Assembly: GCA_001275005.1 (NCBI GenBank)
Contig: JWZX01002572.1
Span: 1-40,994 of the forward strand
Direction of reading: 5' to 3'
Length of the DNA stretch: 40,994 nucleotides
Source of the DNA: Chrysochromulina tobinii
Lineage: Eukaryota > Haptophyta > Prymnesiales > Chrysochromulinaceae
The notes under the pieces: generated by a model
Databases searched by the model: none
Seen by the model: the letters and a program-made list of their open reading frames with translations, nothing else
Told to the model about the DNA's origin: nothing
In this document: piece after piece, positions 1 to 9,339 of the stretch
Layout of the letters: each line of letters starts with the position of its first letter
Position numbering within the stretch: position 1 is the first letter of the stretch
Translations under genes and position numbers: made by a program

Positions 1-3000
1 TCTGGGCGGGCCCGTAGGTGTCGCTGAGGCTCGCACGCGACTGCACGACCGCGACGTGAGTCCACTCGTTTGCGGGGAATGATGGCGCTGAGCTTGCAAA
101 AAGATATTCGTTGGAATACCCAGGATGGAAATAGTACAACATTGGGCCCTGAAATGACAAAACGACGTTGTCGTTGCCGAAATCGATGACGCGATCCGTA
201 TCTGAGCCTGTCCGCGTGCGGTAGACCCACGCGCAGAGCGTGAAGCCAAGCCCCCCGCCGACGAGTCCGGTGCGCGACGTGGCCGTCAAGTAGGAGGTCG
301 CCGCCCCGGTGAAGGTGTACGCGCCGTCGACGGCGCACAGCGGCGGCGGCGGTGGCGGCGGCCGTGATTGCGGCGGCGGAGACGCGCGGCATACGGCGCC
401 AAAGCTATTTGAACAAGGCCCATCGTTCCAGGTCCCACTAGGATAGATCCAGGCACAATCCTCGTCGCCCTGGTTGTTTGGCTCACCAGGGTGCCAGCTG
501 GAGTAGTCCCACGGAGTGCCATCGGACCACCTCCAGGTGCCCTCGCTTACCGCGTCGGTCGCACCGATCCAGGCAGTGGCGGATTGAGGGATGACGGCAA
601 ACGCAGCGGCATTATCCGCGGCGCTGTGGAAGCTTGCGAGATCGCCGCCGAGAGCCTGGCACGCTGCGCGCCCAGCCGCCCACGTGCCGACGGTTGATAT
701 ATAAAAGAGGGGCAAGCGCGGACCGCAGTCCGTGCAGTCGGTGCCGAGGGCGCAGTTCAGGAACTCGGAGCCGGGGCCGCCGTCGTCACAATCGGAGTCG
801 AAGGCCCAATTGCACGTCTCCGTGCAGGTGGTCTGCAGCTCACGGCGGTGGCTGGGCACAAGCGACGCCGAGGTGACGCTGCCCACGATCGACCCGGAGC
901 CCACGATGGTTGTGGAGTGCGCGAGCTGTCGCCCATGATGCTGGCTGCTTGGGAGGGCTCGTCCGAGCTCCGTCAAAGGCGATCGCGGTGGCGGCGATGG
1001 CCGGGCGAGTGGCATCGGTAGATGTGACTGTACTTCGTGCGCCATGGCAACAGGGTGGCTCGTTACGGCGCCTGCCAAGACCATGAGGTCCGAGGGGCCA
1101 GGCGGGGGAGGCGAACACGTTCCGCACGCGACCGGGCAAGTGGTCCGCGCGATGGAATAGGAAGCGCAAGCAGTGGGCTTTGCTGAGAAGTAGGAGCACG
1201 GCATGGGTGCGCCATTTAAGTTGAAGGCGCCACTGCTCAACTCATCCGTGCACAATTTGATAAACAACGGCGGCGGCGGCGGCGGCGGCGGCTGCGGCGG
1301 CGGCGGCGGAGGCGGCGGAGGTGGAGGAGGCGGAGGCTTCGGCGGCGCCGCCGACGCCGTCTGATGCGCAGCAGTTCCATCACCATCAGGCCGTGTCGAT
1401 TCCATGGCGCTCACCCTCGGGATGCAGAGCATGAGGAATGCCAAGGTGAGGCACTGGTTACGGTTGGACCGATTTTGCCTCCAGCTTACGGCGAAGACGA
1501 GCGACCCCAGCCTTAAGAGTGCGTTGCCAAAGTCGAGCCACTCCACCGCATCCCAAGGCACACCGCTGCCGTCGCTGACCACATGCGCCGCTTCCTCGAC
1601 GGTGGGGCGAACGCGATTGCCGGTATAGTGCACGACCTTGCCGGTGTTGCCTGAGCGCAGCTCTGACGTATTGTAAAGCAGCAGCGGGGGCGGCTGTGCG
1701 CGCGGGCCGCAGTCCGCGCACTCTGTGCCATACTTACAGTCAGAGAACTCGGTGCTGGCGCCACCTTCGTCGCATGGGCCACCGTCGTCGCGATTGGAGC
1801 CGCGAGCGTGCATTCCGAGGAACGCAGCAGTTGAGCACAGGCCGGGAGGCGATGGGGTCGCAGGCGGGGCCCTTGGAGGCGATGGTGGCCCATGCGGGGC
1901 CCTTGGCGATGGTGGCCCAGGCGGGGCCCTTGGAGGCGATGGTGGCAAAGGTTGGCGCGGTCCACAGCCCACGCAGTCGGGGCTGTACGCACACATCGTC
2001 ATCTCGGAGCTGGAGCCGCCGTCGTCGCAATCGGCGCAGAAGCACGTCTCCAAGCAGATGTCCTTGCCGGGGGTGAACCAGGGGGGTGAACTGGTTGTCG
2101 GCAGTGGCAGCGATTGTCGCATGCCGCAGTCGATGTCGTACTGGCAATCCGGGTACTCGGCGCCCGGGCCGCCGTTGTCGCAGCAGTCACCCAAGGCATC
2201 AACTGGCATTCCGATGCGAGTGACAGTGTTGGTGCAAAGGGCAGAGGGTGCCGCGGGTGCCAGAGGTGTTGACACGGGAGGGGGCGGTGGGCTGGAGACA
2301 GGCGGTTGCGAAGGCGAGAGCGCCGTGGTGGTCGTCTTGTCTGAATGCACCTGCAGGCGAGATATTGCAGCGTACCATCGCTCGGCCGTCAGCTCATTCG
2401 GAGAGCACTGCATGGCGTGGACATGCCATGCGGAAGGTGGAGGCGAGGCAGGGGCGATCATGGCGCAGCGGCCACAGGCGTCCCCTTGGGAATAAGGGCG
2501 CCGTACTGGGCGGGGCCTGCAGGCTGCGGGCTCCGGGCTCGCACTCGTGCAGTGCAGTGATTGCGCGCACCGCAAGCGGCTCATCGTGCGTGGCGCCTTG
2601 GCCGGCGGCGGCCGAGGCGTTGTTGTCCTCATGAAGCTGGTAGGACGAACCAGGGGTCTCGCCGACTGCGGTGGGCGGCGAGAAGGTCTTGTCATGTGAG
2701 GGCTGCGCGCAGGCACGAGAAGCGTGTGAGCTGGGGCACGGTCGGTGGAGTGGAAGCGGGGTGCGAGTGGCAGGCGGTGACGTGAGTGGCGGTGTGGTGT
2801 GTGCAGTGTAGATGCAGGCGAGTGCTACACGGGTGAGTGGGGTGTAGGCTGGCGTCGTGCGAGAGGCGGTGATGTGGTGGACCCGTGGCGAGAGGCGGCG
2901 CCGGCGTGGCAACGCCCTTGGTTCGCATGGCGCCGATGACCAGGACGGAGTCGACGGGGCCGCTGTTGATGGTAAGCGGGTCGAGCAGTGCGCCGACGGG

Positions 3001-3808
3001 GCCGCAGCCTCGAGGACGCCCACGCCCGGCTCACAGGCACTGGCTTCACAGGCACAGGTCCGCGCCGCCTGGGCCATGCGGGAGAGCGCGGGCGTGATGG
3101 CGGCCGGATCCTCTTGTGACCGTGGTGTCGACGTTGCACCTACCGGTCGTGGCGGAGATGTCGAGGGCGAGGTGGCCGTCGTGCCCGACCGCTCGCAGCC
3201 GCGGCTGCCTGCACCGGGGAAGCAACGCGCAAGCCGTCAGCAAAACAAGCGAGGCGGCGCGTTCGCACACGAGCCGATGGCCAGCGCAAGTTGCATCGCG
3301 CCTCGGCGGGCGCGGAGTCTACGGAGTCGGGCAGGCGCGGGAGCGGACATTGCGCGCGCGCGTGGCTTCGTGCGCGTGCACGTGCAGCATGCGCAACGGC
3401 TTCGCGCGCGCAGCGGCAGGGCCGACCGAAGCTGCGCCGCATGCGTGATAGCCGGCCGGGCTGGGGGCACACTTGTGGATGGTGGGTTGGTATCCCTGGT
3501 CTCTGGAGAGGTTGGTGACGACGTAGATCGAAGGGTGGTTCGTCTTGCCCGCATTCTAGTGCCGCGGCGCGTCCCTTGTGATGTGTGCGGCTGGCGGGTG
3601 TCGTGCTTGCGGAGTGGAGTGTGTGGCAGGGCTGTCGTGTTGATCTCGCGTGGCGGCTAGGGCGAAGAGGGCGGGACCCGGGCGGATATCGCACCTCGAT
3701 CTGCAGCGGAAACTGCACCTCGATCTGAAGGGCGTCGATCTCCTGTGCGTCGAACGCCGCCGGCGATGCGACGACGAGTGGTAATGCGACGAGCAGAAGG
3801 CGCAGCAT
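1..3808 (-). CDS. Secreted multidomain lectin (Cys-rich repeats, ShK-like, C-type lectin, LamG-like), 3' end outside window
   Basis: One minus-strand frame is open from 2824 to base 1 with no stop. In order it encodes CDDGG-type Cys repeats near 2240-2120, 2060-1965 and 1790-1700 (for example CDEGG...GTECADCGPR), a hydrophobic stretch near 1410, a long proline run, an ShK-like module ending CPVACGTC (about 1240-1110), another Cys repeat (805-715), a C-type lectin domain (about 690-385) with WIGA, the Ca/mannose-type EPN motif and TWNDGPC, a second proline linker, and a LamG-like concanavalin fold (about 335 to the edge). ATG 3808 starts a good signal peptide (MLRLLLVALPLVVASPA). Between 3750 and 2540 protein-like stretches such as IYVVTNLSRDQGYQ and VDSVLVIGAM lie in different frames, so several introns are likely. 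I could not fix every junction. Role inferred: an extracellular glycan-binding protein at the cell surface. Domains are confident; the 5' exon structure is not. Confidence 0.68.
1268..1352 (+). repeat. GGC/GGA-rich low-complexity tract
   Basis: A run of ggc, gga and related triplets which on the minus strand encodes the uninterrupted proline linker between the Cys-repeat part and the ShK-like module of the lectin gene. Tracts like this usually vary in length between strains. Confidence 0.8.
1864..1950 (+). repeat. Three tandem 27-30 bp units in the lectin gene
   Basis: The units begin gcggggcccttgg at 1864, 1894 and 1921 and are 30, 27 and 30 bp long. On the minus strand they encode a Pro-rich PPSPPRAPPG-type linker between two Cys repeats. 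The lengths are multiples of three, so the frame is kept. Confidence 0.85.
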
Positions 3809-4208
3809 TAATCTTGAGGCTCACGGGTTCGGTGTCTTGAAGTCTTCAGGATGAAATCTGCGTAGGAAAGCAGGCGGGCGGGTAGCGCGCGATGAGTCGC
3901 GCGCTATCGATCGCCGGCGTGCAGCCACTGGGTTGGCTCGCGCGCGTGCGCGCCCAGCGAAGTTGCTCGGCGCGGGCGTGCCCAGCAGCGCAATTGCTCG
4001 GCGCGGGCGCTGCGGGGCTGGCGCCAGCACGCGCCACGGCGCTGGGCATGGGAGCGATGATGGTACGCGTCTGCGCTCGGGGCCAGGCCAACGGTAGTGC
4101 AGACGGATACCTTTGCGCGCGCGCGCAGCTTATGGGCAGGCAGCTGCGTGCCGGTGCACACCAAGAAGGATGAATCGTGCACACAGTAACAAGTGTTACA
4201 TGTAGGGG
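3809..4208. other. Intergenic, upstream of the lectin gene
   Basis: No convincing gene. It contains two imperfect tandem copies of a roughly 30-bp unit (3952-3979 and 3980-4011, core ttgctcggcgcgggcg) and runs of alternating CG. It should hold the promoter and 5' UTR of the minus-strand lectin gene. No TATA-like box is obvious. Confidence 0.5.
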
Positions 4209-4315
4209 CTGCTGCTGCTGCTCAACACAACGCGCACACTCTCCGGACCCCCAAGCACGGGAGCCACTATCACTATGGACGGAGGTGTGGCCGACACAGC
4301 CCGTGCTAACACAAA
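4209..4315 (+). repeat. Dispersed repeat, copy 1
   Basis: About 107 bp closely match 32354-32460 in the same orientation. Shared blocks include gctgctgctg, cgcgcacac, cccccaagcacg and ctatggacggaggtgtg. Neither copy encodes a recognisable protein. No terminal inverted repeats or target-site duplications are visible, so the element type is unknown. Confidence 0.75.
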
Positions 4316-4337
4316 TAACTCGTGTGAACACAAGCCG

Positions 4338-5305
4338 TTAGTCGGCGGATCTTGGGGGAAGAGAGAATACCGGACTAGCATCTGCGCCAGCCTGGTGCCA
4401 CCCTTCCCCCGAATGTATAGCAGAGGAACCAATAGGACCGCTGTTCGCAGCGGCCACAGCTGCCGCCGCACGCACGCGCGAGCGCCGCGGCGGCGTGAGC
4501 CCCGTGAGCCGGATCCGCACTCGCCACTCGTACCCCATCCGAGGGGTGGGCCCGTGAAGTCTCCGAGCCAGCACCCCTCTGCGCATGTCGCGCGCAGCCG
4601 TGCGCATACGCAGCACGATCTCCTGCACCGCGTGGCTAGCGCCCGCCACCTCGCGGCGCAAGGTCATGTAGCTGGCCACGATCGCCGATCGACGGGTCGC
4701 CCGTAGTCGATCGTCGAGGCTCAAGACGTTCGCGCGACACCTGCGCGCAGCAGCGCGAGCCCGATCGACCATGTCAGCGGCTCCCGGGCACGCATCGAGG
4801 CGTCGTTTAGCGAGAAGAAACTGGACGGTTGAATCTGCCTCCTGTGCCGCGTCGACGCTCGTCGCAGCGCGCGAATTTCACACAAACTTACGGTACCTTC
4901 ACAACGCGCGAGTGGAAAAATCAAACATGGTTCAATGGGGCTAAGGGCGGTGGTGACCATGGCGACCTCAACAAACAGTGACTCGAGCGCCTGGTGAGCG
5001 CTGCCGTGCAGCTCGTGCAGACGGTGTTGATCTCGTCGTAGGATTCCTACACGAGGCACCTCGAAGCGACGTGCCCTCGTGGACGGGGCGGTGTGAGGAC
5101 ACCATTTGCACCATTTGAGCTCGAGTCGCTTGAGTCCTTTGTCGCGGCGATGGAACCGGCGTCGCGCCTCGCTCTCGCTGGAGAGTGGTGTGATGTATGT
5201 CCCCGTGGTGGCGATCTCAATTGCGGTGGCGATCTCAATTGCGATGGCGATCACTGTTGAGATTGCGATCTCTGTCGAGATGCTCTTTATGTCGCTCGCT
5301 GTCAA
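4338..5305 (-). CDS. Candidate two-exon helical protein, unknown
   Basis: Minus-strand exons 5305-4892 and 4841-4338 can be joined across a 50-bp intron (4891-4842) with a consensus GTAAGT donor and a GGCACAG acceptor, keeping phase 0. The joined product is Arg/Ala-rich and helical, with stretches such as LHELHGSAHQALESLF and LRREVAGASHAVQEIVLRM, and has no domain I recognise. The proposed ATG (5305) overlaps the 3' end of the glycosyltransferase frame by about 70 bases and opens with a short tandem I/A/E repeat, which is weak support. The second exon could instead be a distal exon of the neighbouring gene, or the whole region could be non-coding GC-rich sequence. The intron is the best evidence. 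Confidence 0.3.
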
Positions 5306-6680
5306 GGAGCATGGCTATCGAGAGCGCCGCGGAGCCATTGACAAGATCGGGAGCATGATCATTCGCCATCACAAACGGGACGGCACTCGTTCTCAGCTCG
5401 AGCTTGAGCTCTCGCGCACAGTCAGCTCGCACCTTGAGGCAGCCTCGCACTGCCCTCGACGTAGATGTGGCATGGAGGGCGGTCGGTCGAGCGCAGCGGC
5501 GCGATGGCGTCTCCACGTGGCCGTGGCTGCGCGTGGCTTTGGATTTGCCAAGGGGCACACACACGCTGAGTGGCACATGCTCCTTCGTCCACTCTCCCAT
5601 CGAATGCAGCGCAAGGAAGTAGGTCGCGTACTCGGTCCACGGCTGCGACACGTCAGCCAGCAGAAGCTGTGCGAGGCGCTCCCATCGATCTTCCAACTGT
5701 CCGGTCGGCGGCGGAGTGCCTTCTGACGGAGTGCCTTCTCCGAGAGAGCCGGGATGGCTGCGCGCGAAGAGCACGCCTTCCATCTTATCCAGGCCGCGCC
5801 TGCTCAGAATCTGAGGCGTCCAGCCGAGTACCAGGCGCGTCGCGCCCCGATGAGCGTTGTACGGACTCGCATCCACCCATTGACTAAAGTTCCATCGGCG
5901 GGCTGAGCGAGCGATGTGCAGTGCGCCGTGCCACCCATTGAGCGGCTCGACGCATGTGCGCACTCGACCGTCGGCCGCGATGAACGCGTCCGCCAACGGA
6001 GTGCGCCAGCCGCGCGTGCACAGCGTGTCCGAGTCGAGCATCAGCAAGTACTCGCTACCGCCAGTGGCATGGTGGTGAGCGCTCAGCAGCTTGATCGCTT
6101 GCTGGCGGAGCCATCGATTGGACCAACCAGGAGAGTCTATGAACTGCCGCCGGCGTGCCACCGGGAGGACCTCGTCCTCGGCAAACAGAGCCCAGTGTGT
6201 GGGCAGCGCGAGCAACGACAAGCTGGGAAGGTCTGTTGATGGCGCAAAGATGAGCACACGCGACACGCTGCTCGGCGAGAGGGTCGAGCGGCACGTTCGC
6301 AGCTTGGCTCGCAACCAGTTGATGTCGCGGGCAAGACAAGGGAGCACCGCCACGATATTCGAGGTCGTGCGTCCGTCAGTAGCCGCGGTGGCGCACTGAT
6401 GCGGTCGCGTCTCTACGTGCGTGCTCGCGTGCTCGTGTGAATATTTTATTGCGAGCACGAGCACCACCATCAAAGCCATGATGCAAAGAGCGATGAGGCG
6501 ATGAGGCACATCCGCGAGCGATTCTTCTTCTGGTGCGTGCTCGCCTTCACCAGCTCGGCGATGCCCCTCTCCGTCTGCGTGGCGGCGCTCTCTATGTTGG
6601 TCTGGATGTTGTCGATCTGCGAGCCCTGCTCCTAGCGGTGTGGAGACACCTCCATTAAAATTCATCCATTGATCCTTCAC
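5235..6680 (-). CDS. DUF6492-type glycosyltransferase-like type II membrane protein
   Basis: The 481-residue frame has one hydrophobic segment (about residues 62-80, CIMALMVVLVLAIKY) followed by a luminal domain resembling DUF6492 (GT-A-like) proteins: a GWSNRWLRQQAIKL segment, a DxD-type LMLDSDTL, a LGWTPQILSR segment and a WTEYATYFLALH end. Such proteins are predicted to transfer sugars in the Golgi or ER; donor and acceptor are unknown. The first 60 residues are unusual: they are the out-of-frame reading of a syntaxin SNARE motif (see 6441-6631). A shorter start at the ATG inside the hydrophobic segment would give a normal signal anchor and is equally possible. The C-terminus ends in a D/R/N-rich stretch coded by short tandem repeats at 5217-5270, so the true 3' end may be spliced. 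Confidence 0.7.
   Translation of the reverse strand: MKDQWMNFNGGVSTPLGAGLADRQHPDQHRERRHADGEGHRRAGEGEHAPEEESLADVPHRLIALCIMALMVVLVLAIKYSHEHASTHVETRPHQCATAATDGRTTSNIVAVLPCLARDINWLRAKLRTCRSTLSPSSVSRVLIFAPSTDLPSLSLLALPTHWALFAEDEVLPVARRRQFIDSPGWSNRWLRQQAIKLLSAHHHATGGSEYLLMLDSDTLCTRGWRTPLADAFIAADGRVRTCVEPLNGWHGALHIARSARRWNFSQWVDASPYNAHRGATRLVLGWTPQILSRRGLDKMEGVLFARSHPGSLGEGTPSEGTPPPTGQLEDRWERLAQLLLADVSQPWTEYATYFLALHSMGEWTKEHVPLSVCVPLGKSKATRSHGHVETPSRRCARPTALHATSTSRAVRGCLKVRADCARELKLELRTSAVPFVMANDHAPDLVNGSAALSIAMLLDSERHKEHLDRDRNLNSDRHRN
6441..6631 (-). pseudogene. Syntaxin C-terminal exon remnant (SNARE motif plus TM), frameshifted
   Basis: Minus frame from 6631 reads EQGSQIDNIQTNIESAA, continues with a QTERGIAELVKAS segment and ends KKNRSRMCLIAS. 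This is the C-terminal half of a Qa/syntaxin SNARE motif and the pre-membrane basic stretch. It then hits a stop, while the expected membrane anchor continues in another frame (CIMALMVVLVLAIKY). The two frames are separated by an 8-bp tandem duplication at 6491-6506. Upstream of 6631 the frame has a TAG, but the sequence there is CCGCTAG|GAG, which fits a splice acceptor, so this looks like a terminal exon. No other syntaxin exons are visible in the window. The anchor part is reused in frame by the glycosyltransferase gene. Confidence 0.75.
6491..6506 (+). repeat. 8-bp tandem duplication (cgatgagg x2)
   Basis: Two adjacent perfect copies of cgatgagg. Counting one copy only, the SNARE motif and the hydrophobic anchor would lie in a single frame, so this duplication is the simplest explanation for the frame break in the syntaxin-like remnant. 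Confidence 0.9.
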
Positions 6681-6968
6681 ACGTGATTATAATTAATTAA
6701 ACACACGACACGTAACGAACACCACTACGTGAAAGCAATACAGGAGTCGCGAAATAAGACACATGCAGGCGCATGCAGGCGGAGAGCTCCATAAAAGAGA
6801 AAGTGCGGCGGGACCCATGAACATGTCCACGTACCGGTAACTCGGCGGATTCCAATTGGCGGATTCACAACAAACGGTTCAGAGTCGCCATACCCCGGGT
6901 CAATCCCGGGTCTGAGCCCGTGCAACCACCTGGACCGTGCTTACATACCCGTGCAGACTGCAGTCACT

Positions 6969-7868
6969 TCACAGCAACAGACCGACATGAGTCAATTCGA
7001 TCGGCGGGCCCTGTTCCTGCCCCGTCCTGATTTCAGCACTATCGGTACTGGTACCTGTATACGGAGCCGAGTCCGTTCGGCACCCTCCCAGCTCGGGAGG
7101 GAGACTCTCGGCGCCACAACGCTCGCACAGTGCGGCATGCGCTGCGGTCGTTTCTGTCCAGGAGAAGATTTTTACCTTGTATCGGGTCTGTATCGCCACG
7201 AACTCTGAGATCACCGCCCAAGCTGCAGCGACTGCGCGCGAGACGTTGAGGATGAAGATCATGCCGATTGTGTTCGGGAAGTGTGCCGCGTCCAATCGCG
7301 ACATCTCTCCGAACACGACGTGCAGCCCTCGCCATCCAATGATGCTCCAGGGCAGGTCCTTCGCGTCGAATACCAGTGTCGCCCTCATGTCGACCGGATG
7401 GCCGACGGCGGAATGCGAGTCTTTCTGAGCAGCATGGTTCTCATCGACGAGGCGACGAATACGCTCCGAGACCAGAAAGTGCGCTCGCATGACGGCCTCT
7501 CGCGACTGCGGATCCGAGATGACCTTGCGGACGGTGGCCAAGTCCCACGCACCAACCCGCTCGACGAGGAGCGGACGTGAGTGAGCATCCACCGAAAGAT
7601 GATAGAGTAGAACATGCGCCTGCAAGTCAGCCTCGAAGATGAGCAGCTCCTTGTCTGTTTCCATGTTTTCGAGACCCATCTCTTCTCGCCACTTTACGGT
7701 GCTCATCAGAAACAGAAGCGCATCTTTTGCCGTCTGCTTGTTGTCGCGTGCGGCGACCATATACCGACTGCATACAGTGGCGTTGCAGAACTGTCGCGCC
7801 TCTTCACTCAAGCCTTGGGCCGACTCGACGAGCAGCTGCACGTCCATGTCGACGTAGTCGTTCGACAT
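6969..7868 (-). CDS. SEC14-like CRAL-TRIO lipid-binding protein
   Basis: The 299-residue protein has an N-terminal CRAL-TRIO-N-like helical part (about 25-75, ending LLFLMSTVKWREEMGL) and a CRAL-TRIO domain (about 85-265). Typical features are the strand ATLVFDAKD, the block FPNTIGMIFILNVSRAV, which corresponds to YPxxxxxxxIxNxP in Sec14, and the closing LPPELGG, the usual LPxEYGG. Family members bind phosphatidylinositol, phosphatidylcholine or other hydrophobic ligands and support membrane traffic; the ligand here is unknown. There is no signal peptide or membrane segment, so it is probably cytosolic. Size is normal for a stand-alone domain and ATG 7868 is the first good start. Its 3' flank separates it from the glycosyltransferase on the same strand. 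Confidence 0.88.
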   Translation of the reverse strand: MSNDYVDMDVQLLVESAQGLSEEARQFCNATVCSRYMVAARDNKQTAKDALLFLMSTVKWREEMGLENMETDKELLIFEADLQAHVLLYHLSVDAHSRPLLVERVGAWDLATVRKVISDPQSREAVMRAHFLVSERIRRLVDENHAAQKDSHSAVGHPVDMRATLVFDAKDLPWSIIGWRGLHVVFGEMSRLDAAHFPNTIGMIFILNVSRAVAAAWAVISEFVAIQTRYKVKIFSWTETTAAHAALCERCGAESLPPELGGCRTDSAPYTGTSTDSAEIRTGQEQGPPIELTHVGLLL

Positions 7869-7914
7869 CTTCCGCGGCGGCGCGCGAATCGCTCAGCACG
7901 GCGTTCTAGTTTTT

Positions 7915-7926
7915 GGTACCGGTACC
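7915..7926. promoter_or_regulatory. GGTACCGGTACC palindrome upstream of SEC14-like gene
   Basis: A perfect 12-nt palindrome flanked by tttt and tttc, 47 bases upstream of the minus-strand ATG at 7868. Related GGTACC palindromes occur at 22521. A regulatory role is only a guess. Confidence 0.35.
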
Positions 7927-8088
7927 TTTCGACACCCAATCATCGAACCCTGCAGAAAATTGGGCTCATGACAAAACAAAAAATGAAAGCGTACGGTGCA
8001 GTACTGAATTGTACTTCACATGCAACCCAGTGAGGAGGACCGCCGCCCGCTTTGGCATGCGAGCGAGCCACTTCACGCGCCTGCCTTC

Positions 8089-9150
8089 TCAGACCCAAGC
8101 AGTGATCCTGCCTGATGACCTCGACCGTCCGCTCTGGAATCCACGCAGACCTCCGGCCCAGGCCTGGTCCTTTTGCCGTTGCACTCCATGGCCCGTCCTG
8201 GGCTCTGAGAGCGCCATAAACTGCTGGTTGGAAGGCACCCGCGAGAGGGCCTCGTATGCGTGCACTTCCTTGTGCCACTGCCGTCTGGGCGTGAGACGAG
8301 CCTGCTGATTCGGGTGCGACGTGGGATACCACGTTGGCGGCTTGAAGGTCGTCTGTACGCTGAGGAATTGTGGCGGTGCCGCGACCCGCATAGAACTCGG
8401 CTCTGGCACATAAACCTCGTTCCAGACGGATGTGCTGCCCAGTCCGGCGGCTGCGCCGCGGATGTGGCCCTTGTAGCCGGGAATTGATGCCTCCGAGATG
8501 TGCTTCGCCTCGCCTCGACGATGAACTGGAGGAGGCGGTGGAGGTGCTGCCCGACTGCTCGTCGCCCGCACGGTCACCTCGTGCTCGCACCGAGTGCGAG
8601 CCGACTGGACGTGCCGCGGATCGTTCATCGTGGCATCGTAATCCTGGAGTGCAGGGTTGCACGCGCCGATTCCCTTGTGCCTTCGCCCTCGCTTCAGAAG
8701 GTGATCATGCGAGAGCTTCCAGCGACGTACGCGCTCCGTGGAGGGCAGCTCCGATGAGGATGTCGACAGAGCGCCCATGGCGAGTCGAGGGACAGGCGGC
8801 TTGGGGCGGACACTGCTGCTGGTGCTGGTGCTCGTGCATTGTGCGACACGCTGATCCCAGCATGTGGGTGTGGTGGAGCTGGCACCCTGCACCCACCAGA
8901 GCGAGCTATCGCGGCCAGCCGGGTCCTTGCTAGGAGCCGATTGCGGTCGAGCAAGCCAATTGGCAAATGCCGTGCTCATCTTTCCAGCTCGCGGCGTGCT
9001 ATTTCCTGTAAAGTTGTACGGGCTGGCCTTGCGCGCGGCCCAATCAACCTCGAAGTCACCATGAGGCTCGCGCACCGAGCGATCTGCCCACCAAACCGCT
9101 GGGTCTTTCCACCACAAGCCGTCCGCGGCCGAATTGCGGTGCGGTGGCAT
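8089..9150 (-). CDS. IPGYKGH-motif protein, possible axonemal or cytoskeletal protein
   Basis: A minus-strand frame with no enzyme domain. Recurrent Trp/Asp motifs (GLWWKDPAVWWADRS, GDFEVDWAARKASPYN), a Ser-rich centre, a proline run near 8540 and the segment ASIPGYKGHIRG are visible. The PGYxGxxxG motif is reminiscent of short repeats in FAM166/CIMIP2-type microtubule inner proteins of cilia, which would suit a flagellated alga, but the resemblance is limited to the motif. I chose ATG 9150 (354 residues). An in-frame ATG at 9297 would add 49 unremarkable residues and leave only 42 bp to the divergent gene at 9340. No membrane segment is seen. Real coding is likely; the function is an inference. 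Confidence 0.6.
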   Translation of the reverse strand: MPPHRNSAADGLWWKDPAVWWADRSVREPHGDFEVDWAARKASPYNFTGNSTPRAGKMSTAFANWLARPQSAPSKDPAGRDSSLWWVQGASSTTPTCWDQRVAQCTSTSTSSSVRPKPPVPRLAMGALSTSSSELPSTERVRRWKLSHDHLLKRGRRHKGIGACNPALQDYDATMNDPRHVQSARTRCEHEVTVRATSSRAAPPPPPPVHRRGEAKHISEASIPGYKGHIRGAAAGLGSTSVWNEVYVPEPSSMRVAAPPQFLSVQTTFKPPTWYPTSHPNQQARLTPRRQWHKEVHAYEALSRVPSNQQFMALSEPRTGHGVQRQKDQAWAGGLRGFQSGRSRSSGRITAWV

Positions 9151-9339
9151 GAAAACAGAGTCCCGGGAAAAGAGACATTTGTCGTTTCGCAAAGCAACTT
9201 GAGCGCGCGGGGCGGGTGCGACCGTGTTGGCTTCGAGGCTTTCATTTTTTTGGATATAAGCGCCGTTCTGGCTGCACTTGACTTGGAGCCCCACCACACA
9301 GCTCGCGCCAACACCGCGGACGCCCGCGTCGCGGAGAGA
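9151..9339. promoter_or_regulatory. Divergent promoter region between IPGYKGH gene and HIR3-like gene
   Basis: About 190 bp separates the two starts. An AT-rich patch near 9240-9261 (catttttttggatataagc) is unusual in this GC-rich window and lies about 80 bp upstream of the plus-strand ATG, where core promoter elements are expected. The TATA-like reading is uncertain. Confidence 0.4.

Noticed and set aside
2857-3660. A 267-codon plus-strand frame
   Set aside because: Low-complexity Arg/Ala/Gly composition without motifs; the opposite strand has a signal peptide and protein-like exon pieces.
6884-6916. tRNA T-arm-like ccccgggtcaatcccggg
   Set aside because: The stem is a CCCGGG palindrome with a 5-nt loop, and no acceptor or anticodon arms could be folded around it.
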